DNA of 64,000 nt from Apoderus coryli (lineage: Eukaryota; Arthropoda; Insecta; Coleoptera; Attelabidae): positions 620,001-684,000 of the forward strand of contig OU452208.1 in assembly GCA_911728435.2 (NCBI GenBank), given 5' to 3'. The position numbers were made by a program, and so were the translations under genes. Shown here piece after piece: positions 1-11,202 of this stretch. Position 1 is the stretch's first letter; every line of letters starts with the position of its first letter. Under the pieces are notes generated by a model. That model searched no databases. It saw only the letters and a program-made list of their open reading frames with translations, and was not told the DNA's origin.

Positions 1-982
1 TTGAACCCTCTTTTAAACCCCTTGCCTACGCTCAATGTTAATCACCACCTATAAATAGCCTGTAGTATTTTCGTACCAAATGTGGTTAAAATCCGTTAAG
101 TGGTTTTTGAGTTATCACGGATACAAATTTTTTCTGACCCTTTTATAGAATTTTCACGGACGCCTATGGAACATTAATTTTTGTCGTGTATTTTTAACAC
201 CAATTCATCTAGTTAAATATAAAAATTTTTACATTTTAATTTTTTTTAATTTTACCCCTTTTTCTACTATTTACGAACGCCTATGTGAATAAAAATTTTA
301 TGCTGCATTTTTTAGGTTATCTTATATCAAAGCTATATATAATTAGCCAATTTTTCTGGTATATTTGGGAAACGTTTTTTTTTTTCGTTTTTGACCCTTT
401 TTTTAAACTATTTTCGAACGCCTGTGTGAACCAATTCTTTTATGGAATATTTTTTAGCTTATATTGTATCACAGCTATGAAAAATTATTCCATATTTCGA
501 ATAAGTTTAGGAAATATATATTTTTTATGTTTTGACCCCTTTTCCACTATTTACGAACGCCTATGAAAGTAAGTTATTTATGACACATTTTATAGGTTAT
601 ATTCTATCAAAACTATCAATAACTAGTTATTGATATAGTAATATTTCTGCTATTTTTAAGAAATACGTTTTTTTTAATCTTTTTTACCCCATTTTACACT
701 ATTTTCGAACGCCAATGTGGTCTAATATTTTATGTTCAATATTTTCGGTTATATTCAATTAAATGCGTAAAAAATTATGCAGTATTTCGGATAAGTTTAA
801 GAACTATGAATTTTTTTAATTTTTGAACCCTCTTTTAAACCCTTTGCCTACGCTCAATGTTTCCCAAAATCTAATCAGCTCCTTGCCATGTCCAATAGTA
901 TTTTTGTACCAAATTTGGTTAAAATCTGTTAAGCGGTTTTTGCGTTTTCGTGGATACAGACATTTTTTTAAAACTACTTATT
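1..982 (-). repeat. Inverted partial copy of AT-rich element family R
   Basis: This stretch is the reverse complement of about 1093-2110, with scattered mismatches, so it is a second copy of the element at 983-2878 lying head to head with it and cut by the window edge. It contains the recurring blocks built around 'ggcgttcgtaaatagt' and 'cgtccgtgaaaattct' and no credible protein; the open frame at 285-566 is low-complexity AT-rich sequence. The class is not determined. Confidence 0.75.
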
Positions 983-2878
983 AGCTCTCCATATCATATA
1001 TGTAATATATGTATATATGGAGACTATTAGTTTCATGAAAAAAAAAATTTTTTTTTTAATTCACCGGAAATACTTGTTTTTGGTCATTTTATACATAAAT
1101 AAGTAGTTTTAAAAAAATGTCTGTCTGTCTGTCTGTCTGTATGCACGAAAACGCAAAAACCGCTTAACAGATTTTAACCAAATTTGGTACAAAAATACTA
1201 TTGGACATGGCAAGGAGCTGATTAGATTTTGGGAAACATTGAGCGTAGGCAAGGGGTTCAAAAATTAAAAAAATTCATAGTTCTTAAACTTATCCGAAAT
1301 ACTGCATAATTTTTTACGCATTTAATTGAATATAACCTAAAATATTTAACATAAAATATTAGACCACATTGGCGTTCGAAAATAGTGTAAAATGGGGTAC
1401 AAAATATTTAAAAAAAACGTATTTCTTCAAAATAGCAGAAATATTAACTAATTATTTATAGCTTTAATAGAATATTAATAAATTATAAATTCTGATAGTA
1501 TAACCTATAAAATGTGTCATAAATAACTTACTTTCATAGGCGTTCGTAAATAGTGGAAAAGGGGTTAAAACATAAAAAATATATATTTCCTAAAATGATT
1601 CGAAATATGGAATAATTTTTCATAGTTGTGATAGAATATAACCTCACAAATGTTACATAAAAGAATTGGTTCACACAGGCGTTCGAAAATAGTCTAAAAA
1701 AAGGGTCAAAAACGAAAAAAAAATGTTTCTCAAATATACCAGAAAAATTGGCTAATTATATATAGATTTGATATAAGATAACCTAAAAAATGCAGCATAA
1801 AATTTTTATTTACATAGGCGTTCGTAAATAGTAGAAAAAGGGGTAAAATAAAAAAAATTAAAATGTAAAAAATTTTATATTTAACTAGATGAATTGGTGT
1901 TAAAAATACACGACAAAAATTAATGTACCATAGGCGTCCGTGAAAATTCTATAAAAGGGTCAGAAAAAATTTGTATCCGTGATAACATAAAAACCACTTA
2001 ACGGATTTTAACCACATTTGGTACGAAAATACTACAGGATATTTATAGGTGGTGATTAACATTGAGCGTAGGCAAGGGGTTTAACAAAGGGTTCAAAATT
2101 TAAAAAAATCATAGTTTTTAAACTTATGCGGAATATTGAATAATTTTTCATAGTTGTGATAGAATATAATCTAAAAAATGTTACATAAAAGGATTGGTTC
2201 ACACAGGCGTCCGAAAATAGTCTAAAAAAGGGTCAAAAACGAAAAAAAAATTGTTTCCCAAATATACCAGAAAATATGGCTAATTATATATAGCTTTGAT
2301 ATAAGATAACCTAAAAAATGCAGCATAAAATGTTTATTTACATAGGCGTTCGTAAATAGTAGAAAAAAGGGGTAAAATAAAAAAAAATAAAATGTAAAAA
2401 ATTTTATATTTAACTAGTTGAATTGATGTTAAAAATACACGACAAAAATTAATGTTCCATAGGCGTCCGTGAAAATTCTAAAAAAGGGTCAGAAAAAATT
2501 TGTATCCGTGATAACTCAAAAACCACTTAACGGATAACCTACAACATGCAGCATAACAATTTTGTTTACATAGGCGTTCGTAAATAGTAGAAAAGGGCTC
2601 AAAATAAATTTTATACTAAAACTAAAACAAAAAAATCAATTATTTTGCGTACAAGAACTTGGCCTAGAAGATCTGAAATAATATAAAATATGTACGTATA
2701 AATAGTGCCTCCAAAGAGAAGAAAAATGAACAAAACCCGATACTTAAAAAAAAATAGCTGATGTCTAAAACAAAACAAAAATTTATTAAATTTAGATAAA
2801 TGACAAAAAGGTCATAAAATTATTACTTTTACACTTAAATATGGAGAGCTATTCGTGCCTCGAGGGCAACAGTTTATT
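983..2878 (+). repeat. AT-rich repeat element, family R, copy B
   Basis: The element begins AGCTCTCCATAT and has the inverse motif ATATGGAGAGCT near its 3' end (about 2839-2850), giving a short subterminal inverted repeat. A TCTG microsatellite and a conserved block around 'cgcttaacagattttaacc' follow the 5' end. The rest is degenerate internal repeats and no coding sequence is seen. Its 3' end interrupts a mariner-like terminal repeat whose remainder continues from about 2879. The copy at 4878-7265 shares both ends. It may be a non-autonomous DNA transposon, but the termini are not certain. Confidence 0.65.
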
Positions 2879-3334
2879 ATGTTGGTTTTCAATACATTTA
2901 ATGTAGACGATTTTTATTTTTTTTTACTCAAAAATGTTGCGTCATACGAAAAAAAGCCAAGAGTACTTTTTTCTTTTAAATTGAACGAGAATTGCAGATA
3001 TAATTTTCATTTTGAGATAAACCAGTGGCGTATCGGTTTTTTCATAGAAAATGTCGCAATTGGTAACCGTACGCACGCCACTGGTGGAAATAAAAATAAT
3101 ATTCTTACATTAAAAAATGAAGCTAGATTACCTCTCCACACGTGCCAAAGTTCATTGCAATATCTCAATTGGTTATAAAGATATTAATAAAATTCGAATT
3201 TTTTTCTTAAATTTCAACACCCTGTAACTTTGTAACGAAGCATTTTGCGCACATAGTTTATTAACCAAACTCACATTATTTGTCGATTATCTATCGATTC
3301 TGAAATTTATGAAGGTAAAAGTTGGACCACCCTG
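2879..3334 (+). mobile_element. Right terminal repeat of a mariner-like element
   Basis: This segment matches the right inverted arm (about 25395-25853) of the mariner-like element at 24169-25853 and ends in the same CCACCCTG followed by TA (3335-3336). The left part of the element is missing because family R copy B interrupts it. The frame at 2855-3178 is repeat sequence, not a gene. The end lies only 42 nt before the splice acceptor of the HMG-CoA reductase exon. Confidence 0.75.
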
Positions 3335-3376
3335 TATAGGGTCAGACTACCCGGTTTACAATGTTATTGTCCTCAG

Positions 3377-4180
3377 GTTCTGAATTGGCACTGAAAGTAA
3401 TCGGAAATGCATTTCCCGACATGGAGATATTAAGTTTAAGTGGTAACATTTGTACGGATAAAAAACCGTCAGCTATTAATTGGATTGAGGGTCGCGGCAA
3501 GTCAGTTGTATGCGAAGCAGTTGTTTCAGCCGAGGTCGTGGCAACAGTGCTCAAAACCAGCACGCACGCATTGGTTGATTTAAACATTTCTAAGAATATG
3601 ATTGGATCGGCGATGGCAGGAAGTATTGGTAAGGTACAAATTTAAATTTTCTGTGAAATATTAATTATCTTTTTGGTAGGCGGCTTTAATGCTCATGCGG
3701 CCAATATAGTAACAGCGATTTTCATTGCAACTGGCCAGGATGCTGCACAAAATGTGGCAAGTAGTAACTGTATTACAATAATGGAACCTTGGGGCGAAAA
3801 AGGTGACGATTTACTCATTTCGTGTACAATGCCTTCGGTGGAAATTGGAACAGTTGGTGGTGGAACCGTCTTGCCTGCACAATCAGCATGTCTAGAATTG
3901 TTGGGTAAGACCAGAATCAATATTTATTCCACTAGTGCAACGTTAAATTAAAAAATATTTATTTTGTGTAGGTGTTAAAGGATCGCATGCAGAAAGTCCT
4001 GGTGAACACGCTAAGCAGCTAGCGCGTATCGTTTGTGGAGCCGTTTTAGCTGGAGAATTGTCTTTGATGGCAGCTTTGGCTAGTGGGCATTTGGTTCGGA
4101 GTCATTTACGGTATAACAGATCGTATTCAGCGGGTGGTGATAGAGGAGCACAAGATGAGACTGTTCCATGTCGTAGTTGA
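3377..4180 (+). CDS. HMGCR: HMG-CoA reductase, last three exons (C-terminal catalytic domain)
   Basis: HMG-CoA reductase converts HMG-CoA to mevalonate with NADPH; in insects this feeds juvenile hormone and other isoprenoids. Three exons read continuously: 3377-3628, 3680-3904 and 3972-4180 (TGA at 4178-4180), with GT-AG introns and matching phases. Visible family signatures are [42 protein letters not shown] (the catalytic Asp region), GTVGGGT (NADP site) and SHLRYNRS near the end, holding the catalytic His and the Ser that is the kinase site in the mammalian enzyme. No stop or frameshift is seen. Earlier exons (membrane domain and N-terminal catalytic part) are not in the window; upstream to base 1 is only repeats. 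A possible polyA signal (AATAAA) lies at about 4197. It is probably the 3' end of a working gene, although a retained fragment cannot be excluded. Confidence 0.93.
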
Positions 4181-4547
4181 TGTAGGCTTTACTCGCTAAT
4201 AAATTAATTTTGTAGCTAGTCTTTTAAAATTCATTTTACTGTAATTAATAATTGTTTTATTTATTTTCTTTGTACATAATTTGAAAATATACATACCTAC
4301 GTGTTTTTACTTTTACATTACATGCCATAAATTATTTATTATTTGCAGAATGAATGGACAATTAGTAGATAATTGTTTGTTCTCAAAATACCATTAGCTT
4401 TTCCTTAGCGAGTAGCTAGGAGCTGATTTGAAAGAGCAAATTCCATGCCGCACAAACTACTGTTTATTTATAATTTACATCCAATACACGTTATCTTTCA
4501 GCACCAAATGGAGACAAATTAAGTACCATGAAAGCTCCAAAAACCAT
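4181..4547. other. 3' flank of HMG-CoA reductase, no gene seen
   Basis: AT-rich sequence with the probable 3' untranslated region of the reductase and an early AATAAA. Nothing else is recognisable before the LTR that starts at 4548. Confidence 0.6.
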
Positions 4548-4640
4548 TGTAATGTTCACTAATTAATGATATTTTATAGTAAATTAAAACAGATTTGTTA
4601 CACATCCTTTTTGTGTTAACTATTCGGGTGTTCATCTACA
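4548..4640 (-). repeat. Short 3' LTR of gypsy element 1
   Basis: A 93-bp sequence that runs TGTAATG...CATCTACA on the plus strand and recurs at 13780-13835 plus 16675-16713, where a P-type element splits it. On the minus strand it starts TGTAGATG, contains a TATAAAA-like box and ends GAACATTACA. About 95 bp is short for a gypsy LTR. No matching 5-bp duplication is seen outside the two LTRs. Confidence 0.7.
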
Positions 4641-4652
4641 ACTGATCTTAAA

Positions 4653-4877
4653 CTAAATTTCACTATTTTCGTTAGGGACATTATCAGGATTATTCACAGA
4701 CTCTGGTGTATTACTAGAATTCGCGACTTTCCATTCGTTTCCCACCTTTTTTAAATGTATTACATTTCGCCTGTACTCTTGACCCGTTTCATTATCTTTT
4801 AATTTCACGTCACCATTTTTCTTTGAGACCACTTCGTGGGGAGTAGGGTTAAATGTTGGAGTAACTTTATTATTTTT
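4653..4877 (-). pseudogene. Gypsy 1 integrase C-terminal tail
   Basis: The frame reads ...NKVTPTFNPTPHEVV...DNETGQEYRRNVIHLKKV..., the usual C-terminal end of gypsy polyproteins, stopping at 4653. It is the continuation of the integrase fragment at 7266-7748 and was separated from it by element R copy C. The annotated start upstream lies in the repeat and is not real. Confidence 0.75.
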
Positions 4878-7265
4878 AGCTCTCCATATCATATATGTAA
4901 TATATGTATATATGGAGACTATTAGTTTCATGAAAAAAATTTTTTTTTTAATTTCACCGGAAATACTTCTTTTTGGTCATTTTATACATAAATAAGTAGT
5001 TTTAAAAAAATTTCTGTCTGTCTGTATCCACGAAAACGCAAAAACCGCTTAACAGATTTTAACCAAATTTGGTACAAAAATACTATTGGACATGGCAAGG
5101 AGCTGATTAGATTTTGGGAAACATTGAGCGTAGGCAAAGGGTTTAAAAGAGGGTTCAAAAATTAAAAAAATTCATAGTTCTTAAACATATCCGAAATACT
5201 GCATAATTGAATATAACCTAAAATATTGAACATAAAATATTAGACCACATTGGCGTTCGAAAATAGTGTAAAATGGGGTTTAGATTAAAAAAAAACGTAT
5301 TTCTTAAAAATAGCAGAAATATTAACTAGTTATTGATAGTTTTGATAGAATATAACCTATAAAATGTGTCATGAATAACTTACTTTCATAGGCGTTCGTA
5401 AATAGTGGAAAAGGGGTCAAAACATAAAAAATATATATTTCCTAAACTTATTCGAAATATGGAATAATTTTTCATAGTTGTGATACAATATAAGCTAAAA
5501 ACTATTCCATAAAAGAATTGGTTCACACAGGCGTTCGAAAATAGTTTAAAACAAGGGTCAAAAACGAAAAAAAAAAAACGTTTCTCAAATATACCAGAAA
5601 AATTGGCTAATTATATATAGCTTTGATATAAGATAACCTAAAAAATGCAGCATAAAATTTTTATTCACATAGGCGTTCGTAAATAGTAGAAAAAGGGGTA
5701 AAATAAAAAAAAATTAAAATGTAAAAAATTTTATATTTAACTAGATGAATTGGTGTTAAAAATACACGACAAAAATTAATGTTCCATAGGCGTCCGTAAA
5801 AATTCTATAAAAGGGTCAGAAAAAATTTGTATCCGTGATAACTCAAAAACCACTTAACGGATTTTAACCACATTTGGTACGAAAATACTACAGGATAATT
5901 ATAGGTGGTGATTAACATTGAGCGTAGGCAACGGGTTTAAAAGAGGTTTCAAAAATTTAAAAAATCATAGTTCTTAAACTTATCCGAAATATTGAATAAT
6001 TTTTTATAGTTGTGATAGAATATAACCTAAAAAATGTTACATAAAAGAATTAGTTCACACAGGCGTTCGAAAATAGTGTTAAAAAAGGGTCAAAAACGAA
6101 AAAAAAAATGTTTCCCAAATATACCAGAAAAATTGGCTAATTATATATAGCTTTGATATAAGATAACCTAAAAAATGCAGCATAAAATTTTTATTTACAT
6201 AGGCGTTCGTAAATAGTAGAAAAAGGGGTAAAATAAAAAAAAATTAAAATGTAAAAATTTTTATATTGAACTAGATGAATTGGTGTTAATAATACACGAC
6301 AAAAATTAATGTACCATAGGCGTCCGTGAAAATTCTATAAAAGGGTCAGAAAAAATTTGTATCCGTGATAACTCAAAAACCACTTAACGGATTTTAACCA
6401 CATTTGGTACGAAAATACTACAGGATATTTATAGGTGGTGATTAACATTGAGCGTAGGCAAGGGGTTTAAAAGAGGGTTCAAAAATTTAAAAAATCATAG
6501 TTCTTAAACTTATCCGAAATATTGAATAATTTTTTATAGTTGTGATAGAATATAACCTAAAAAATGTTACATAAAAGAATTAGTTCACACAGGCGTTCGA
6601 AAATAGTCTTAAGAAAGGGTCAAAAACGAAAAAAAAATGTTTCCCAAATATACCAGAAAAATTGGCTAATTATATATAGCTTTCATATAAGATAACCTAA
6701 AAAATGCAGCATAAAATTTTATTAATTATTTTTATTTACATAGGCGTTCGTAAATAGTAAAAAAAGGGGTAAAATAAAAAAAAATAAAATGTAAAAAATT
6801 TTATATTTAATTAGTTGAATTGGTGTTAAAAATACACGACAAAAATTAATGTTCCATAGGCGTCCGTGAAAATTCTATAAAAGGGTCAGAAAAAATTTGT
6901 ATCCGTGATAACTCAAAAACCACTTAACGGATAACCTACAACATGCAGCATAACAATTTTGTTTACATAGGCGTTCGTAAATAGTAGAAAAGGGAGCAAA
7001 ATAAATTTTATAATAAAACTAAAAAAAATCAATTAATTTGCGTTCAAGAACTTGGCCTAGATCTGAAATATGAAATATCTGCGTATAAATAGTGCCTCCA
7101 AAGAGAAGAAAAAGGCACAAAACCCGATACTTAAAAAAAGTAGCTGATGTCTAAAACAAAACAAAAATTTATTAAATTTAGATAAATGACAAAAAGGTCA
7201 TAAAATTATTACTTTTGCACTTAAATATGGAGAGCTATTCGTGCCTCGAGGGCAACAGTTTATTT
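4878..7265 (+). repeat. AT-rich repeat element, family R, copy C
   Basis: It begins AGCTCTCCATAT at 4878 and carries the inverse motif ATATGGAGAGCT at 7225-7236, with a shared tail to about 7265, as in copy B. Internally it holds tandem units of about 530 bp (for example around 5880-6410 and 6410-6945). It interrupts gypsy 1 integrase; TTTATT occurs beside both ends and may be the target duplication. No protein is encoded. Confidence 0.7.
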
Positions 7266-7748
7266 ATCATGTTTTTTATATATACTTTGTTTCCTATCTG
7301 TATGTCGTTTTATTTTGCTATCCTTTTTCTATGACTATATTCTTTTTCTTTATCAATTCTGTCTTTCTCTTTCACGTCGTCATCAATGACTGATTGTTGC
7401 GGTATTTCCAAGCTGGGAATTTTATCCCGAAATTGCCTTCGAAAAAATGAATCGGATGGTGTTTTACCGGTGGTCGAGTGAGGTGTGCTGTTATACATAA
7501 TCAGATAGTCTATCAATTCCTGCCTCCAGTTTGTGCTTGTTGCTTGACTTATTTTTAACCTTTTGAGAATATCGCGATTCTGTTTTTCTACTTCACTATT
7601 CTGCTGAGGCCAGTATGGAATGGAGTGAACAATTTTTTATGCCTCGCTCAGTGCAAAACTCTTTAAACTCGTCTGAAATGAATTGTCTTCCGTTGTCTGC
7701 GGTTATTGACACTGGGTAGCGCAGTCTGGAGAATATATCTTCCATTAG
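7266..7748 (-). pseudogene. Gypsy 1 integrase, middle part
   Basis: Reading leftwards, the frames contain the second catalytic Asp in ITADNGRQF (about 7690), the third acidic site region (about 7600) and MYNSTPHSTTGKTPSDSFF (about 7490). Frameshifts separate the pieces and there is a stop near 7310. The Harbinger insertion ends immediately to the right and element R copy C immediately to the left. Confidence 0.8.
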
Positions 7749-7800
7749 TACCATTTCAGATGGACGCGTATAGTACGCGCGCGTAGTAAAGGTTACGCGT

Positions 7801-9969
7801 ATGTGTACGCGAGTTTTTACTTTCACATGGGGCGTACATTCGTTGGCAGACAGTAGTAACAAAAGAAACATGCAAGGAGAAACATCTAGCGCTGTTGCCA
7901 TTGCTGCATATTACATTTTTAAAAAAAGTCAAAAAAAGAGAAGGATATGGGTGCACCCTATTGTTCAAAAGCGATTACTGAAAGGTGCGTTCGCTACGAT
8001 GTATTCGGAGTTACGTGAGCACCCTAGAAAATTTTTTAATTATTTTCGTATGTCAACAGTAACGTTTGATGAATTACATGGCAAATTAGAAAAGTATTTG
8101 ACGCATCCAAATGTTGTCCGACTGTCGATTTCGACAACTGAACGGTTATGTGTAACTCTCAGGCAAGTAAAAATATTTCTTATACATTTTTTTCGCCTAA
8201 ATGTAGGATCAAATCATTCGCAAATGTGTGACATGAATATGTGGCGCCGTATAAAATAAGAAAAGCAAATGGGTTTCTAGTACAAAACTGTATTAAGTTG
8301 TATTATTAACAAAATATTTAACAAAACTTTAATAGAAAATGGAACATATGTTCAAATATTCGTAAATTGGCTATACTCGTCGCATTCACTTTCGTTTCCA
8401 ATAGTACTTTGATAGGTTTCTACTGAAGAACATGATGATAATGGAAGCGGTGTACAAGCTCCGGACGCAGATGATGGACCCTGATAGGGCGAAACCGCTG
8501 GTGTCTTCATTCCTGAAGACCATTGCCTGTTGCTATAGTTACTATTATTAGAATAATGGGTTTGCTGATTATATATTGGGTATGGTGCTTGTGGTATAGT
8601 TGGCAACGGATTGGCAATTTTTTTTATTAAATTGATAATAATAATAATAAAGAATCCAGAAACGACGTATCTTCATCAAACTGTGGATTCTGATTCCTAT
8701 CCAAAAAACGGATAAGGCTGTCTTCTAGTTTATTTGATTTTTGTTTACGCTTGCTTGTTTCAGCGCGTTCTACTTGTATAACTTCCTCACCTTGATCTAG
8801 CTCGGTAACAAGCTCAACATCTTCAACTGTATCTGGCTCTTCCTCTATCTGATTTTCCAAATTTGTCTGAGTGCTGAAACAATACGCAAAAAAGTCAAAA
8901 ACAAAATGTTATTAAAAATAAAATCAAAATCACCTGTTTAGGTCTAGAGTTTTCTCCAAAAATTTTAAATTGTCGTAATAAATATATTTACTCTGTTTCC
9001 TAGCAGCTGCACCACTTTTTAAAGTTTTTCCTTTGGCACGGCATCGTATAAAGGCATCCCTGGCTGTTTTCCATCTTTTTTGTAGTTTCTCCACTTAAAA
9101 AAAGTTTTTAATTAAATTTTTATTTCAGGTACCTAGCGAGTGGCAATACTTTCACTGATTTACACTATTCATATAGATTGGGTATATCAACCATAAGTTT
9201 AATTGTAAATGAAGTTTGTACTGTCATTTGGAAACACCTAAAAACTGAGTTTATGGGAATACCATCTGGAGAAAAATGGGAACAGATTTCTATGGAATTT
9301 GGAGCACGTGCCAACTTTCCCAATTGCATTGGAGCAGTTGATGGGAAGCATGTAAGAATAATTAAGCCGATAAGAAGCGGGTCAATATGTTTTAACTATA
9401 AACATTTTTTTCTATTGTCTTGTTGGCAATTTGTGATGCAAATTATTATTTTACTTATATTGATGTTGGAGCATATGGCAAGTTTTTGGATTCAACAGTA
9501 TTCAAAAGTGGACCTTTTCTGAAAAGGCTTGAAGAGAATACTCTAAACATTCCTATTGGAAAATCATTACCTGGCACCAACGAAACTATAATGCAATATA
9601 TTATAGTGGGCGATGAAGCCTTTCCGTTAACGAAGCAATTGTTACGCCCATATGCAAGAATTATAAGAAAAATATATTTAACTACAGAAAAATATATTTA
9701 ACTACAGATTAACCCGTGCTAGGAGATATATCGAGTGTTCATTTGGAATACTTTCAAACAAGTGGAGAATTTTTCATAGGCCACTAAACGTTAAAGTTGG
9801 GTTTGCGGTGACAATTGTCAAGGCTTGCTGTATTTTACACAATTTGGTTCGATTAAGAGACGGTTTTAGATTTGAGGATACCTTAATAGTGCATGGGTTT
9901 AAGGATACTGCACGAGGAGCATCTCAAAATCTTGTTAGCAACGCAGTAAGAGACATGTTTGCTAATTAG
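7801..9969 (+). pseudogene. Harbinger DDE transposase, two exons, lightly broken
   Basis: Exon 1 (to 8162) carries RRIWVHPIVQKRL...FFNYFRMS...FDELH...LSISTTERLCVTLR. Exon 2 starts at 9129 with YLASGNTFTDLHYSYRLGIS and continues through NFPNCIGAVDGKHVRI (first Asp region), DANYYFTYIDVGAYG (second), VGDEAFPL and a C-terminal ACCILHNLVR, stopping at about 9969. The intron 8163-9128 has a GC donor (AG|GCAAGT) and an AG acceptor. Two frame breaks are visible, at about 9405 in a T run and at about 9697 beside a 20-bp duplication. The start methionine is uncertain. The enzyme would cut and rejoin the element's ends in the nucleus. Confidence 0.85.
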
Positions 9970-10268
9970 TTTATCAGTGATGGAAAGGTTTCTTGGCAAG
10001 ACAGTAAAATACATTAATATAAACATGCAAGTTCTTATATTTGAATAGTAATGTCAATAAAAATATGTTGTACTTACCTATAGTTTTTTCTTTCTTCCTC
10101 TAATAAATTGTTAAACTGATCAATTACTATTGTTCCTATATCATCCCAGGATTTTTGCCGTAAGTCCCGATGTTTATATTCTTCGTTCGAACTATCCCAT
10201 AAATTGGGTCTCAGTTCAACTTCGCTAATAAGTATTTCAGTATCGATAAACCTATTATCATTAGCCAT
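8352..10268 (-). pseudogene. Harbinger MADF (Myb-like) accessory protein gene
   Basis: Exon 1 (10268-10078) encodes a MADF domain start, with LISEVELRPNLWDSSNEEYKHRD, and ends at a GTAAGT donor. A second block (about 9093-8940) reads EKLQKRWKTARDAFIRCRAKG...AARKQSKY, and a third (8876-8352) is acidic and then Ser/Pro-rich, with a BESS-like DTSFLDSLL. MADF proteins of Harbinger elements bind the ends and help bring the transposase to DNA. The phase across the exon 1/2 junction does not fit cleanly, so a small indel or a different splice is likely. The whole gene lies antisense to, and interleaved with, the transposase exons. Confidence 0.72.
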
Positions 10269-10565
10269 TTTCCGTTCACAACGTAAATATTGGGTAGAAT
10301 CGGCAACAATGATAAGCACTCTCAACTATATACACTCGTGTACGCGTCGTACCATCTGAAAACAACAACTAAACGACGAGCAATCTGCGCCTCGCGTTCC
10401 TACGTGGAGCGCACGGGCTGAGCCGTCGCCAGCGCGTATGAATTGAAGCGCACTCAATGCCATCCGCTCTACGCGTCCATTTGAAAACCTACATTTAATT
10501 TATGATATTTGACCTCGCACGTATGGTACGCGCGCGTACCATACGCGTCCATCTGAAACGAGACT

Positions 10566-11202
10566 TACCTTAATAGTGTTATGTGTGGTTATATTGCGCA
10601 TTATTTTAATTTCTTTATATCTACTGAAATAATCCACAATAACAAACAAATAGTCCCTGCTAGGCAAGGGACCCATAAAATCTATGGCCACATCTACCCA
10701 TGGGGCAAACAGAAGATCTCTTCGTTTCATGGGCTCTGGTACGTTTGGTGCAGAAACTAAAGTACATCCGTTGCAACTTCTAACCATTTTTTCAGCGTCG
10801 TAATCGATTCTAGGCCACCATACTTTTGTTCTAAGCCTTTGCTTCATTGCCACTATGCCTGGGTGGCCCTCGTGTGCAGCTCTTAGTACTACTTCTCTTA
10901 GTCCTGTTGGAACTACTATTTTGTTGCCCCTTAATAGTATGTTTTTGTAAAAACATAATTCTGAGTGGAAAACTAAAATGAAATACATCCCAAAGATTTC
11001 GGAACATTCCTTGTTTGACTTTTTGTATTTCTCTGTCTTTTGCGGAAAAGTTGTCGATTTCTGATAACTGCACCGACTTAGGTCTCGAATATTCTACTAT
11101 TTGGTGAATAAAACTATCATCACTGTAAGGAATGCTCCGATGAATATGGCAAAGTCTCGATAGTGGGTCAGCAATATTGGTTTTTCCAGGTTTATAAACC
11201 AC
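10566..11202 (-). pseudogene. Gypsy 1 integrase, N-terminal part
   Basis: It contains the chromatin-debris linker DPLSRLCH, then a zinc-binding HHCC domain (HEGHPG ... CNGC) and the first catalytic Asp in VAIDFMGPLPSRDYLF. It stops at the Harbinger insertion. A frameshift lies at about 10985. Confidence 0.82.

Larger units (their letters stand above)
7752..10565. mobile_element. PIF/Harbinger transposon with transposase and MADF gene
   Basis: The terminal inverted repeat core is TTTCAGATGGACGCGTAT on both sides, followed by CG-rich GTACGCGCGCGTA. A 3-bp target duplication TAC (7749-7751 and 10566-10568) fits the superfamily, and removing the element restores the gypsy integrase frame. Variants of ACGCGTCCATCTGAAA recur inside the right end at 10342-10361, 10471-10488 and 10543-10558. 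It encodes a plus-strand transposase and a minus-strand MADF protein whose exons interleave. Confidence 0.9.

Noticed and set aside
285..566. A 93-residue Phe-rich frame
   Set aside because: Low-complexity AT-rich repeat sequence in family R; similar blocks elsewhere lack the frame.
1118..1142. TCTG repeats as the start of a CRISPR-like or satellite array
   Set aside because: It is a plain microsatellite inside element R; no spaced direct repeats of CRISPR type occur in the window.
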